NCBI GenBank assembly: GCA_033961575.1
Contig: CM066733.1
Span: 103,507,921-103,571,920, forward strand
Direction: 5' to 3'
Length of the DNA stretch: 64,000 nucleotides
DNA from: Aselliscus stoliczkanus
Lineage: Eukaryota > Chordata > Mammalia > Chiroptera > Hipposideridae
The notes below the pieces were generated by a model. That model was not told where the DNA came from. It was given only the letters and a program-made list of their open reading frames with translations, and did no database searches. Below are positions 36,283-48,463 of this stretch, in pieces (within the stretch, counting starts at the first letter, position 1; each line of letters opens with the position of its first letter). The translations under genes and the position numbers were made by a program.

Positions 36283-37000
36283 GTGTTAGACCTTGGGACC
36301 ATCCACTGAAGAAAAAGCCTGAGTCTGTGAGGTGGATATTTTACCAAGACAACTAAAATGGAAAACAATCCTGAAGCAAATTGTGAAGAAAGAGAGGGCT
36401 GGACCTGAAGGCAGGTGTGGACCTGGACAAAGTGTGCATATGACTTGGGAGCAGGAGCAGAGCCGAACCCACCATGCGAGCACAGGCAGATTTGAAAGGG
36501 AGGAAGGAAAGCCCAAGTCACACATGCCCAGGTCCCTCTCCCAACTTCATGGATCAATAAAGAACCCCTCCATCCTTGGACAGAGTTTATGAGAGAATGA
36601 GACAAGGTAGAAAGCCCTCTTCTCAGGAACCTGAAATCATTGGAAAATTGTTCTGCTGCAGTGAGAGGTAATAGAATAAAATTAAAGCACCCTAGTTATA
36701 TATACTCAGTTTCTTATCTCTTTTAAACCAGAGGATGCCAAACAGACTCTTCCTTAAGATCTCCAAGTCCAAATAATGTTTTCTACCACCCTCGCTTATC
36801 CATGCATAGAGACACAGCACTCCTTCAGATCTGAAGTAGCATATGTTTTCGTTACCATCTCTACCAGCAAACCAGTCCCCCTGAACCATCTTTCTGCTTT
36901 TCATGCCTGCTTCAAGAAACCCTACATTCTGGGAGTTTCAGTTGAAATATCACAACATTTGTTGTCATTGTAAAAGATCATTTAATATTCCGTGGGCACA
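36281..37000. other. Unique non-coding sequence
   Basis: Nothing recognisable. Confidence 0.35.
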
Positions 37001-37400
37001 TGCCATATGTTTTGAAGGAAGATGATAAGTACTGTTTTGTCACTTTTTCTTGGCAAAATGCAAAATGGAGTGAAAACAAAGATACTTTTCACACATGAAG
37101 CTTTAAGAAAATATTGGGGAAAATATTGCAAACCGAGTTACAATGTGCCACTTCTGAATTTTATTGGTTAGAAAAGAAGTTCATAGTTATTATCGCACCA
37201 TTTTACAATAGATAGCTGTTCACACAGAGCCTTGGCCCGCATGGCACTATGTTTTATGGAAATATGTATGGTCTGTTCAATGAATGAAAGAGGACCTGTT
37301 TTTCCAACTTGATGAACTCAGCGGACAGTTATTTTCCAAAGTAAAAGCAACTACTCCCATGGACTTACACTAGGGAATAAATTGTGACAATGAGACACAT
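37001..37400. promoter_or_regulatory. Possible conserved non-coding sequence
   Basis: Repeat-free AT-rich block with motifs such as 'ttgccatatg', 'ttattatcgcacc' and 'gcccgcatggcac'. The suggestion rests on texture alone. Confidence 0.2.
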
Positions 37401-37802
37401 AGGCAAGTGCTCTGCAATGGGATTAAGGTTCACACCATAGAATTAAATGGTTTAAAATAGCACCGTTAATATCTGGGGGAATAATAAAGAGAAACATCAA
37501 GTAATATATAATCACAGTATCATACTGGATAGAAAATCAATGGGAAAACTAGGTAACCATCCTAGGTAGTCTGTTTACGTTGTGGCAATAGTACATGGAA
37601 CTATAAAATGTATAGAGACATTAAGATTGACATTAGCAAAAAAAAAAAAATCTTATGGCTAGAATTAAAAAAATATTAATTAAAACATTTTCAAAATATT
37701 ATATTTAAGCACTTTAAGTGACACCACAATGGTATTTATCTTCAATGTTAAGGCAATACATGCAAACGCTGTCAATCAAATGAGAATCACCCCTAAAGGG
37801 TT

Positions 37803-37840
37803 ACACAGTTAGGTTCTCATGACACAGTTAGGTTCTCATG
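37803..37840. repeat. Perfect 19-bp tandem duplication
   Basis: The unit acacagttaggttctcatg occurs twice back to back (37803-37821 and 37822-37840) with no mismatch, suggesting a recent slippage event. Confidence 0.98.
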
Positions 37841-38539
37841 AATTTCTACAATACTCATTTGGTTATACACTATATTCTTCAGTCAACAATAGTAAGGAGT
37901 ATTTTAGGCCTCTGAATCACAGTTTTCCCCCATAAAGTGGCTCACTGTCTGACTTCTCAGACATGACATGTTTTGCCTTGGTTTTTCCAACTAGAAAATG
38001 GGCTTAGATCTTAGGAAATTTCTATCTCATTATGAACTTATCCTGAAGCCCTAAGAGATCATTCCTAAAGGGAACTGTTGTCACAGAGAGAGGGAAGGAA
38101 GGAAGAGAACTCCGAAACAAGTATTGGAGACAAGAACACCAGTTAAGCGTTATGGTTGGTTCCTATTGCACGGAGCCCAGGAGCTGCCCTGAAGAGCCAT
38201 ACTTCTTCTCGTGGCAAAGCTTGTGAGGTGGGCCTTGGGGGAAGTCATGTTTATTAGGACAACTGAGCCTGTCAGGAGCATTGACCCTATAGTTCCTTGA
38301 TATATATTTCATCTCTCTGAGGAGTATAATTAGCCAAAACTGTGATGTTTCAAGGGAGAAAAAAAATACAAAAGAACAGTGTGTTTAAACAATACAAAAA
38401 CAAGCATTTGTTTTCATATTTCTCCAAATATCAAACTACAATTAGCAACTATCAAAAAACGCCCAGGCATTGAGATTTTAATTTTATCTCCAACAATTTG
38501 AGAACCTAAAGAGCCTGGAAGAGTCAGCCCAGCTAAATG

Positions 38540-38890
38540 GATTATTTTTCCTACAATGTGTGTTCAACTCACTGTCCTGGCTAGAGCTGACTTCTTACAA
38601 GCTGTTTTGCCAGACAAAACAGAGACAGGCACAATCACTGTGATTAGCATCACGTGAGGAATAAACAGTCTGTGGCTAAGGCAGCAGGCTCTAAATAGCT
38701 TCCCAGGTATGACCAGGTCATATAAGATATCCAGAAGTTTGCTCAGATACCTATGTAGGCATTTTATCTCATGCTCATCATGTCCTTTGCAGTTGTTAGA
38801 ACATGTATGTCTGAATAATATCGACTGTAATTTTTGTTCAATAAAGGTTGGAATATATTGTGTCAGGTGTAATGTAACTCACTGAATTTT
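38540..38890. promoter_or_regulatory. Candidate conserved non-coding element
   Basis: Repeat-free block with a dense mix of motifs: 'tgattagcatcacgtgagg' (containing an E-box CACGTG), 'ggtatgaccaggtcatata' (a near-palindromic TGACC..GGTCA nuclear receptor-like arrangement) and an inverted pair 'ctgttttgcc/agacaaaacag'. Constraint is inferred, not shown. Confidence 0.3.
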
Positions 38891-38952
38891 TTATAAGTTG
38901 GAAAGCTACGCCTATTGCTTTTTTCCCCCATTACATTTTGGAAATCGGGGAG

Positions 38953-39080
38953 GAAAACATATATTATATATATTTACAAGATATAACTTTAATGTAGTGT
39001 AATGTATTTTATTAATGCATTCATTCTAATGAAAAAAACATATATTAGATATCTATAAGATTTAACTTTAGTGTATTCCT
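38953..39080. repeat. Diverged tandem duplication, offset about 82 bp
   Basis: 'aaaacatatattatata...aagatataactttaatg' (from 38953) recurs as 'aaaacatatattagata...aagatttaactttagtg' (from 39035). Only the AT-rich core of the unit is similar. Confidence 0.7.
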
Positions 39081-40130
39081 CTGTAGATATTCTGAAATCA
39101 CTAGAAAAACCATATTTTCAGTGCTGTATTTTATAATATGTAAGGATATTCATATATATATATATAATATTTAAGTCACTCTTTTGAGAAATGGATCAAA
39201 TCTAAAGAGGGTTTTTATGTGCTCAAATTTGCATAAGGTTCTCAGGTTTTTGAGCAATATTTTATAACCCACGTAGTTGAAGAGCTCCTTATCAACTATT
39301 AGCTGATCTGAAAAATGTTTATACTAGAAGCACCTAAAAGGCACTCCAAGAAATCCACCTGCCTGCTAGTTCAAAAGGGGTACCTTCCATTTGGTTAGAA
39401 TCTAATGCATCCCAGTCAATTATACTCACATTCGTATTCTCATCATTTGCAAAGAGTGAATGCTGATCAAAGTAGTTGTAATGCTGATAATAAATGTTGT
39501 TGGAGTTTTGGTTTAAAGAAAAGGTCCTGACTTACCTTGTAAATTAATAAAACTGATTCTATGAGAAAAACTGAACTTTGAGTAAACACATTGAATAAGA
39601 AATACGTTGGGTAATATAAACTGAATAAGTTAACAATTCTCTTGCAAACTTATAGAAATAATTGATTCACATATTAAACTGATCTTTGATATTTTGGGAC
39701 AGAATCAAAACAAGTTGAAATTGAAGAGACAAACCTTAAGTTACTGGGCATTCTTTTCTGAAGAATGCTCTATCCCAAATATCTTGGGGGTGGGGGGAAA
39801 TGCACCAAAAATTGATCTTCAACTCACAAAGAGATTTTTTTTTCTTTTTTCTTTTTTTTTTTTTTGGAACTGACAAGCATGAACAATCCATCCAGGAGGA
39901 TACAATAATATAATATCCTTTGATTTCCAAATATCCGTTGTCTAAATTCAAACTAATTTCATGAAAACTTGCCAGAAATTTTGAGTATATCCCAAACAGT
40001 CTTTGAAACAGTGTCACCACCACCTTCCCTATTATCCAGCAAAGTTCAGACCTGTAGTTTACATGACCTCAGCCTGGGGTACTGGTGATTCCATTGGGAG
40101 CTTAAAAATATAATATGATGATTTTCTGAT
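39081..40130. other. Unique non-coding sequence
   Basis: AT-rich with a T-rich run (about 39834-39865). No gene or element recognised. Confidence 0.4.
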
Positions 40131-41713
40131 TAAGAGAGTAGGCAAGTGCTGTGCTTACCTTCGCTCACAACCACATCAAAATTACAACTGAACTACAGAA
40201 CAACCGTTGTTGAGAATCACATGAAGTCTTACTGAACCGAAGCCCAACAACTAAGGACACACAGAAGAAGCCATCTCAAGACTGGGAGGAGAAGCAGAGA
40301 TGTGGAACATGCTGATCCCACACCTGTATGTGACCATTAAAAATAGGGAGGTATATCTCAGCTGTGGAAATCCCCCCTGAGGAGCACAGGCTCCGAGTCT
40401 AACCTAGGCTCTCCAGCCAGAGTTGCAGTGCTGGGGAGAAAAGACCCCATAATTTCTGGTTGTGAAAACCAGCAGATTGTGGCTGAGTGAGACAGAGAGC
40501 AGCTGGAGTCCCAGATGCTCCTCTTAAAGGACCCGCACATGGACTTGCTTGCTGATGGACCCACTCACTCTGAGCTTCAGCACTGGGACAGCAGCTCCAA
40601 CGGTGCCAGGAACATATGGAAAGGAACTGAATTTTCTGGCTCCAGGGTGAGGACTGGAGGGGCAGCTTTCTCCCAAATGGAGGAGCTGGTAGAAGCCATT
40701 GTTTCTTTGTTGAGCCCTCCCCTTTCCTAGCATGCAGACCAGATAGCTCCAATATTTAAGTTTCCATCAACCTGGTCCCACCCTGGAGATTCTGGGGCCC
40801 CACCCCATGCAACTTTTAGGCACTCCCAAGCCACTTCCAGTGGCTTTTTCTTATAAACCACCTCCCTTGGCTCATGCTGCAGACTGAACAGCCCTAAGCC
40901 CAGCACAGCTGGCCTTGGTTTGCACCTTGGCCTCTCAAGGCACCTCCAAGCACATCATGAATGGCAGCATCTGCGAATTGCTTTGTGGCTGATGCCAGGT
41001 GGCCCCAGGCAGGGCACAGGCTGCAGCTGAACTTGGCCTGCAGCAGGTCCCCTCCCAGGTGGCCCGGAGGCCAGCACACCCAGTGGCCAGCTTCAAACCA
41101 AGCCAGAGCATCAGCCAGCTACCTCCAAGGAGAACATACCAAAAGGGCACACTGGGCAAGCACCAGAGTCCTTTATACTAAAGTGAATCCTGCTCCAGAG
41201 GGTCAACCCTCCACAAACAGCTCCTACACTATAGTCAAGGCCAGTCCTCACAACCAATGAGCCTGAGGGTCATCCCTCCCACTGATGTGCAAACAGCAAC
41301 CAAGGATCAACTACAACAGGAGAGCACACACAACCCACACAAGGACATATCTAGAGCACCCACCTATACTGACTAGGGAGACTGCATCACTGGAACCCCC
41401 AGGACACCTACTACATAAGGCCATTCTACTAAGAGCAGGAGACATAGCAGCCCTACCTAATATATAGAAATAAACACAGGGAGACAGCCAAAATGGGGAA
41501 ACAAAGAAAGAAACATGTCCCAAATAAAAGAACAGAACAAAACTCCAGAAAAAGAATTTAAAAAATGGAGACAAACAACCTGCCAGATGCAGAGTTCAAA
41601 ATACTGGTTTTAAGGATGCTCAATAATCTCATGGAAAACTTCAACAAAGAGATAGAAAACATAAAAGTGGTGATAGAAAACATTAAAAAGAACCAATAAA
41701 AAATAAAAAATTT

Positions 41714-41844
41714 GGGCCGGCCGAGTGGCACGGTGGTTAAGCGCTGGCTTGGGAAGCCAGCGGCCCTGGTTCAGTCCCACATGTGAGGGCCAGTGACACT
41801 GCCCTTAAAAAATAAATTAATTAATTAATTAATTAATTAATTAA
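41714..41844 (+). mobile_element. tRNA-derived SINE inserted in L1 ORF1
   Basis: Starts GGGCCGGCCGAGTGG, with an A box around 41718-41728 and a B box ggttcagtccc at 41768-41778. The 'gctggcttgggaagccagc' hairpin matches the anticodon-arm position. It ends 'cagtgacactgccc' followed by an AAATTAATT microsatellite tail (41806-41844). L1 sequence continues on both sides. Its flanks are A/T-rich, so the target duplication cannot be separated from the tail. Confidence 0.93.
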
Positions 41845-43261
41845 TACAATAACTAAAATGAAAAATACATTACAGGGAATCAACAGACCATTAGATGAAG
41901 CAAAGGATAGAATTAGTGATTTAGAAGATAAGGTAGCAGAAAACACCCAAACAGAACAACAAAAAAGAAAAAAAAAACATCCAGAAAAAATGATGACAGT
42001 TTAAGAGGCCTCTGGGACAATATCAAGTATACCAAAATTCACATTATAGGGGTACCAAAAGGAGAAGAGAGAGCACGAGGAATTGAAAACCTATTTGAAG
42101 AAATAATGGCCGAAAATTTCCCTAACCTGATGAAGGAAATGGATATTCAAGCCCAGGAAGCACAGAAAGTCTGAAACAAGATGAATTCAAAGAGGCCCAC
42201 ATCAGGACACATCATAATTAAAATGCCAAAGGTTAAAGACAAAGAAAGAATCTTAAAAGCCGAAAGAGAAAAGCAGTTAGTTACCTTCAAGACGTCTCCC
42301 ATAAGACTGTCAGGTGATTTCTCAACAGAAACTTCGCAGGCCAGAAGGGACTGACAGTTAATATTCAAAGTGATGAAAATCAAGGACCTACGACCATGGT
42401 TACTCTACCCACCAAAGCTATCATTTAGAATCAAAGGACAGATATAAGAGCTTCCCAGGCAAGAAAATGCTAAAGGAGTTCCTTACTACCAAACCAGTAT
42501 TTTAATGATGCTTAAAGGGACTTCTTTAAGACAAAATATAAAATAAAATAATAAAAAGTATGAATATAAAATGGCAATAACTACATATCTATCGACAATT
42601 ACTTTAAATGTAAACAGATTTAATGCTCCAATCAAAAGACAAGGTGGCTAAATGGATAATAAAACATGACCAATGCATACACTGCCTACAAAAGACTCAC
42701 TTCAGATCAAAAGACACAGAGACTGAAAGTACAAGGATGGAAAAAAGTTATTTCATGAAAATAAAAAAAATAAATAAATATATAGCTCGGATAGCAATGC
42801 TTATACCAGACAAAATAGACTTTAAAACAAATCTATCACAAGAGACAAAGAAGGATCCAGTAATCCCACTTCTGGGTGTTTACCCTAAGAAACCCAAATG
42901 CTAATTTGAGGGCTCATGTTGGTACATACATTCATTACAGTATTATTTACAATAGCCAAGATATGAAGGCAACCTGGTTGTCCCTGAAGGGATAAATGGA
43001 TAAAGAAGAAGTGGTACGCACATACAATGGAATATTATTCAGCCATTAGAAAGAATGAAATCCTGCCATTGCAACGTGGATGGACCTAGAGGGCATTGTG
43101 CTGGGTGTAGTAAGACAGACAGTGAAAGACAAATGTCATATGATTTCACTTACAAGTGGAATCTAAGGAACAAAATAATCAAACAAATGAAACAGAAACA
43201 AATAGATACAGAGAACATTTTGATGATTGCCAGATGGCAAGGGTTTTAGGAGTGGGTGAAA

Positions 43262-43700
43262 AAGAGGAAGGAATTAAGAAGTACAAATTGGTTGTTGTTA
43301 CACAGTAGTCATGAGGATGTAGGGTATAGCATAGCGATATAGTCAATAATATAGTAGTAACTATGTATGGTGTCAGATGGGTACTACATTTATTGGGGTG
43401 ATAGATGGAAGGAAGGTTGTGGGTAGGGTGAAAAGGTAAAGGGATTAAGAAATAAAAATTGGAAGTTACAAAATAGTCAATGAGATGTAAAGTAAAGCAT
43501 AATCAACAATATGGTAATAACTATGTATAGTGCCAGGTGGGAACTAGACTAGTTAAGGGGATCACTTCTTAAATTATATAAATGTCTAACCATTATGCTA
43601 TACACCTGATGTTATGTACAGAATAGGGAATATAGCCAATAATATTATGATAGCATGGTACAGTGTCAGATGGTTGCCAGACTTATCGTGGTGATCAACT
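43262..43700 (+). repeat. Tandem blocks in the L1 3' UTR (two full, one partial)
   Basis: The module 'gattaagaa.ta.aaattgg ... gtcaataatat ... aactatgtat.gtg.cag.tggg' occurs at about 43270-43390 and again at 43440-43540. A shortened third copy ('aatagggaatatagccaat ... gtacagtgtcagatgg') lies at 43620-43675. The L1 tail at 31220-31345 has a single copy, so this is an expansion within this lineage or copy. Confidence 0.85.
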
Positions 43701-43775
43701 TCTTTAGGTGTATACCTGAAACTAATATAATAGTGTATGTTAGCTATATTTTAATAAAAATTTTAAAAATACATA

Positions 43776-44241
43776 ACATTATTCTTTCATTATCTTATTG
43801 CTTCTTATACACAGTTTAAATATGTTTATTTCTTACCTTTTGTAGACTTTATTAATCCTGATAATATGTAATAATCTCTGTAATATTGATTGCTGTTGCT
43901 CCCAAGGGCCCCGTTTATCACCCAAAAGTAATTCCTACACTGGCAGAGTTGGTTCAACCCCAGTGAAGATGCTTTAAGATTTCCAGGGAGGAGATGTCAC
44001 ATCAGTTTAAACTATGAGTGTTATCTCTTTAAACACAAATATTCTTATTAGCTAGGCAAACACCCTGAAGAAGAGAAGAGCTAAGTGAGAAAACAGGGAG
44101 ACTGCTGGAGTTTGAAGCTGGGAATCAGGAGAGTTGGCTCAAGCTTCAGATCTATCTCCTTTGAGATTACCCCGAGTAAAAGTACATCACTTCCTTTGAC
44201 CTCAATTTCTTTTTTTTTTTAATGAGAGAGTTGTGTTAGTG
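43776..44241. other. Unique non-coding sequence
   Basis: Nothing recognisable. Confidence 0.35.
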
Positions 44242-44439
44242 TAGGTATCAGCAAACTTGTTTTCTGTAAAGAGCCATACAGTAAATATTTTAGCCTTTTC
44301 AAGTCAAGTGATTTCTGTCCCACATTTTTTTTTTTTCTTCCAAAGGTAAAAAAAACAACATATATTCTTAGTTCACAGGCCATACAAAAACACGTGGCAG
44401 GCTGGTTTTGGCTTGCAGGCCAATGTTTGCTGGTCCCTG
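44242..44439. mobile_element. Old hAT (Charlie-type) non-autonomous transposon
   Basis: Inverted ends: left 'taggtatcagcaaac', right in reverse 'cagggaccagcaaacattgg'. Internal landmarks 'tctgtaaagagccatacagt', 'aaatattttagcc' and 'ttcacaggccatacaaaaac' are those of a widespread ancient mammalian hAT family. The right flank 'gactagag' resembles the usual hAT target site. Confidence 0.8.
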
Positions 44440-45049
44440 GACTAGAGGATAACTAGTATTTCTCATAGATCCAAAATTGAATGACACTATGATTTCAAAT
44501 CACTCCTCCATAGAATATGCCCAACCTTAATACCAGGGAAGCCCAGTAACCAGAAGAAAGAAAATGTCAACACCATCTCAAGAATGTTTCCAACTCTCAA
44601 ATTACTGCAAAACTTCCAATCACACAAACATTTGTCAATCCTTACATTTCAAATAATTGTACACCTACATAGAGAAGGCGTTATTTATTCCACATGGATG
44701 ATTTCTGATCCTGAGGGATAAATATTATTTGTACAGAAACAATATAACAAGACGAAAGCAATGCATGTGTCAAATACAGCTTGCAAGATCAACTCACCAG
44801 TATATCAACAGTACCTTACATCATCACTGGCAACATCCCCAAGTGAAAGATAAATAAATGCCCAGTGTAGCTTCCAATCTTCTGCAGTAATGCGAGTGGA
44901 TACATCTCTGCTAACTAATAGCTATACTGATCCTTGGGAGCAAAGGTAAATAAAAATTCTATATACTCATTCTATTTTTTTTTAATAAATAGGAGAAAAA
45001 CTGTCATTTACAAATACCTAGTATGTGTCAATCCCTTGAAATATATCAA
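44440..45049. other. Unique non-coding sequence
   Basis: Nothing recognisable. Confidence 0.35.
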
Positions 45050-45262
45050 TAGTGATAATAACAAATACTGATAAAGTCTTCCTACAATCCAGGCATTGCT
45101 ACAAATACTTTATATGTACTAACTCATTGAAACCTAAGAACTATACATCAACCCTATAAGATAAATATTATTATCACTGGCAATTTTACAATTGAACAAC
45201 AACAAAAAGGACTAGGGAATTTAAAGCATACAGGGCTAGAGTCAGAGCCAGCCACCTCAAAA
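45050..45262 (-). mobile_element. MIR SINE, reverse orientation
   Basis: 'ccaggcattgctacaaatac', 'tatatgtactaactcattga', 'accctataagataaatatta' and 'gggctagagtcagagccag' are antisense MIR landmarks in order. Confidence 0.85.
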
Positions 45263-45919
45263 CTCCTTTTTGTGTCTTTCTTTTTTTTTTGTCCTTTCTT
45301 TGATTACTTTTTTAATGAGGCAAGACAGTGTACATACATGCATATACAATTACTGATACACACATTAGAGCTAAAATTGAGTCCATCTAAGTCCAAATCC
45401 AAAGTGCTGGTTCTCATATTGCCAAGGATGAGATAATGGTCCAAGTCCAAAGAATACTTGGAATATAGGTTCCTGTCATACAGGTTCCATGTGATTCCCA
45501 AGATGATGCCATAGTCTCAGTCAGGACTGAAATACAACCCACTATGAATCATATGCCTCGGGATCTGTCAAGAACCTCGTATGAAATTTTAATCTGCAGT
45601 AATACTTTCACTACTAATGGTTACAGGTGAGCAACTGTTTCAATATGCACACATTACTTTAAAATGCCTTCAGTGGATTGGAAAAGCTAGTGTGGTAGCT
45701 CTAACTGTGTCTACTTTGAAAACAAGAAGTAGCTTGGATCCTTGGATAGCTTATTTCTTGTGCTCAAGTAGTAAGGACTGAAAGCAACACCTCACCTCTA
45801 ATATTTAGCTTAAAATCTTTATAGAGACTAAGCTTTATATTTCAGTATCTGACTTAAGCTTAATTTCCCTTCAGTGTGTAAAATAAAACTGATTACAGAG
45901 ACCACAGACTTGGTGAAAA
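45263..45919. other. Unique non-coding sequence
   Basis: Nothing recognisable. Confidence 0.35.
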
Positions 45920-46140
45920 GGGGACAGGCTTCGCATCCAGTCAGACTAGGGTTGAAACCCACCTCCATTACATACTACCTACATGCTTAGACATATCACG
46001 TAACTCACTCTGACCCTCAGCTTCCTCATTTGTAAAGAGGGCACAAATCATTCCTGCTCTGTGGGGTTGGAGGCAAGGTTGAGAGAGTGCCCAGTACATA
46101 ATAAGCATTTAATAAAGCATCGCTCTTATTGGTAATTAGG
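45920..46140 (+). mobile_element. MIR SINE, forward
   Basis: Near full length: 'tcagactagggttgaaaccc', 'gacatatcacgtaactcac', 'ctcagcttcctcatttgtaa', 'gtgcccagtacataataagc' and 'atttaataaagcatcgctc'. Confidence 0.92.
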
Positions 46141-46789
46141 TATGTATGGGTTTGATATGTCATGAAAAAGACTTAAGAGTTCTGCAATGCAACCAATCTT
46201 TCATACATCATTGTTCCAACTTCATAATTATCCACAAATAATCATTCGGTTCCCCAAATACATGTCATGGCACAGTGTATCTTTCAATCAGAAATATTTA
46301 TTATCTCTAAATATAAATACCAAAAATTGTTCTTGCTTATCTAAATGTCTACTTTCCACATAGTCTGGCACCCAATACCCCTCTCCAGAACAAAAAGAAA
46401 CAGAATCACGTTGCGTGACAGGGCATAGAGAGGCGATGGCTTCAATCTGCTGTAGAAATGTTTATCTGCAATTTAAACTACTTCAGAATATGACTAAAAC
46501 TAGCAGGAAAATTATCTGAAAAGAAAGTATAATAACAGGAAGTAGCTGCTTGTGCAAATTGAGTCATCAGGCAGAAAAATTGTAGCTAACTAATAATTGC
46601 CAATATAAAACCCCATACCATCAATTTCTCATGGACTTTGGTTGCTTTTAACAGACTTCTGCTACCTGGCATCATTTGCCTTGTTGCACTGACTACTGGA
46701 ATGCAAAGCTAAGTCATATGTTCAATCTCAGCACAGTTTTAACTAAGATGCTAATACAAATCTCCTCTTTCCCTGGCTCTTTCATTTAA
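46141..46789. other. Unique non-coding sequence
   Basis: Nothing recognisable. Confidence 0.35.
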
Positions 46790-48060
46790 ATCGTTTTTTG
46801 TTCGGAAAATTTTTAAACCATAGAAAATTTGCAAGTGCAATCCCCCGACCCCCCTCCAAAATAAATAAATAGATGAACATTTCCCTCTGAGCCATTTGAT
46901 AGTAAGTTTACCAACATGATTCTCCATCATCTCAGAATATTTCAGTATATAATTCCTACAAACAATGGCATTCTCCTATGAAACCTCAATAAAACCATCA
47001 AAATCAGGAATTACATTGATTCATTATCATCATCAAATACACAAATTCCACTCAAGTTATTCCAGTTCTTCCCATAATGTCTTCAGTAACAAAAGGATGT
47101 CAAAAATTATGCATTACATGTCTCTTTAGTCTCCTTCAGTCTCAGAGTTCCTCATTTCTTTCTTGTCTTGCAAAACCTTGGCACTTGCGAATAACACATG
47201 CCAGTTTCTAGACTGTCCCCTAAATTGGATTTCTCTGGTATTTCTTTATGATGAGATTCAGGGTTTTTTTTTCTTTTAATTTGGGTAACAAAAGTTACAG
47301 AAAGTATATTATATTCTTTTTTTTTTTTTTTGCATCTTACCAGGTGGTATATGATTTTTGAGCTGTTCCATTATTGATGATGTTATCTTTTATTATTTGA
47401 TCAAGGTAGAGTTGGCCAAATTTCTCCTCAATAAAGTTCCTCTTTGTAATTACTAACTATTTAAGGGGAGATACTCTGAGAGGAAGTAAATATTCCATTT
47501 TTAATCACACTTTTACTCATTGATATTAGTATCTATTGATGTTTAACAAATGGTGATTATCGAATTCAATCATTGCTTTTACATTTAATAGTTGGAAAAG
47601 CTCTCTCTTTTCACCGTTTATTCATTTGTATATTGATTATTTTCAGCCTCAAATTATCTCAGGTTTGGCCAATGAGAGCCCTTTCAAACTGGCATCTGTG
47701 GCCTTTTGACATGTCCTAATGATTCTTGGAGCATTTCTTTAGTTTCTGGCAAAAAAAAAGATGATCCAGGGTTATCATTTATTTGCTCAACCTCAACCAT
47801 AAAACCTGCTATGCTTCCAAGGAGCCCTGGTTACTTTCAGTGACAAACTGTATTAAAAAAAAAAAAAAAAAAAAAGATCTAAGCATTAAATGTGTTCCTT
47901 GTTGTTGGGGTATTACTGCTCACAGACTCATCTATTTACATCTGGGCCTAATCTAACATCACAGTGTTTTATTCTAGTTCTCTCCCTTCCCATACATTTA
48001 ATGTCATTCTCCAGTAATGAGAAGCATAGTTTCTATTATCCTTATTATATTAGCCAATAT
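46790..48060 (-). mobile_element. Old L1 (L1M-type) long 3' UTR, reverse orientation
   Basis: A continuous antisense match to the long 3' UTR of L1M elements as remembered: 'cagaatatttcagtata', 'aaggatgtcaaaaattatg', 'ttctctggtatttctttatg', 'aggtggtatatgatttttga', 'ttaaggggagatactctgag', 'ggtttggccaatgagagccc', 'ccttttgacatgtcctaatg' and 'ccaaggagccctggtta'. A T-run (47319-47332) and an A21 tract (47855-47875) have expanded within it. Confidence 0.82.
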
Positions 48061-48424
48061 AATTAATATGGTATCCTTATTATATTTATTTCTCTAATCT
48101 CTCTTGTATCTAAACATCTCCTTACTAGACTCCACCACCTCAATTTGGGCCACTGCCATCATCCACCAAAGGGACATCCATGTCATGCCACACAGGCTCA
48201 AACAATTCACACCAGACTGCTCTGCCACCATCTTCCTATCCCCATCCCCTCCGGCCCCTCGCGGACACCTACTTTGGTCAGCCCCATATGATAATGGTAG
48301 ATTTTGGACTGAATTACTCAAGAGGCAAAGAAAGCAGGAAAGCAGGCAGGTAGAAAGACAAGGTCTCCTTGCCCTTTTACTTGGATTTTATTGTGCAGTT
48401 TGTTTTTATTTTAATAGTTTCAAC
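48061..48424. other. Unique or unassigned sequence
   Basis: No confident element. The 134-codon forward frame starting at 48104 runs into the TG/TA repeat downstream and is not a gene. Confidence 0.35.
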
Positions 48425-48463
48425 GTGTATATGTATATAGATATATCTGTGTGTAGATATGTA

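Larger units (their letters stand above)
40140..43775 (+). mobile_element. L1 LINE, forward, full ends but internally deleted
   Basis: Segments run in order. The 5' UTR (about 40140-41490) is the most GC-rich long stretch here. ORF1 starts at 41493 (MGKQRKKHVP...) with a stop after 22 codons, and its conserved core near 42000-42370 encodes 'IIGVPKGEE', 'ENFPNLMKEMDIQ' and 'FSTETSQARRD', broken by stops. The ORF2 N-terminus (42557-42850) shows 'LNVNRFNAPIKR' and 'IPDKIDFKTN' of the endonuclease domain. At about 42855 it jumps to the ORF2 end ('YPKKPK', then 'aatggaatattattcagcc'), followed by the 3' UTR. All of the reverse transcriptase is missing, along with most of the endonuclease. It cannot be active. 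Open frames of 60-117 codons in 40.3-41.6 kb are UTR artefacts. Confidence 0.9.

Noticed and set aside
36201..36605. 134-codon reverse frame
   Set aside because: It reads through a (CA)n repeat as Cys-Val repeats and has no domain.
40358..41574. Cluster of open frames of 60-117 codons on both strands
   Set aside because: They sit in the GC-richer 5' UTR of the L1 at 40140-43775.
43262..43700. CRISPR-like spaced repeats
   Set aside because: Mammalian L1 3' UTR with imperfect long modules; no short identical repeats with regular spacers.
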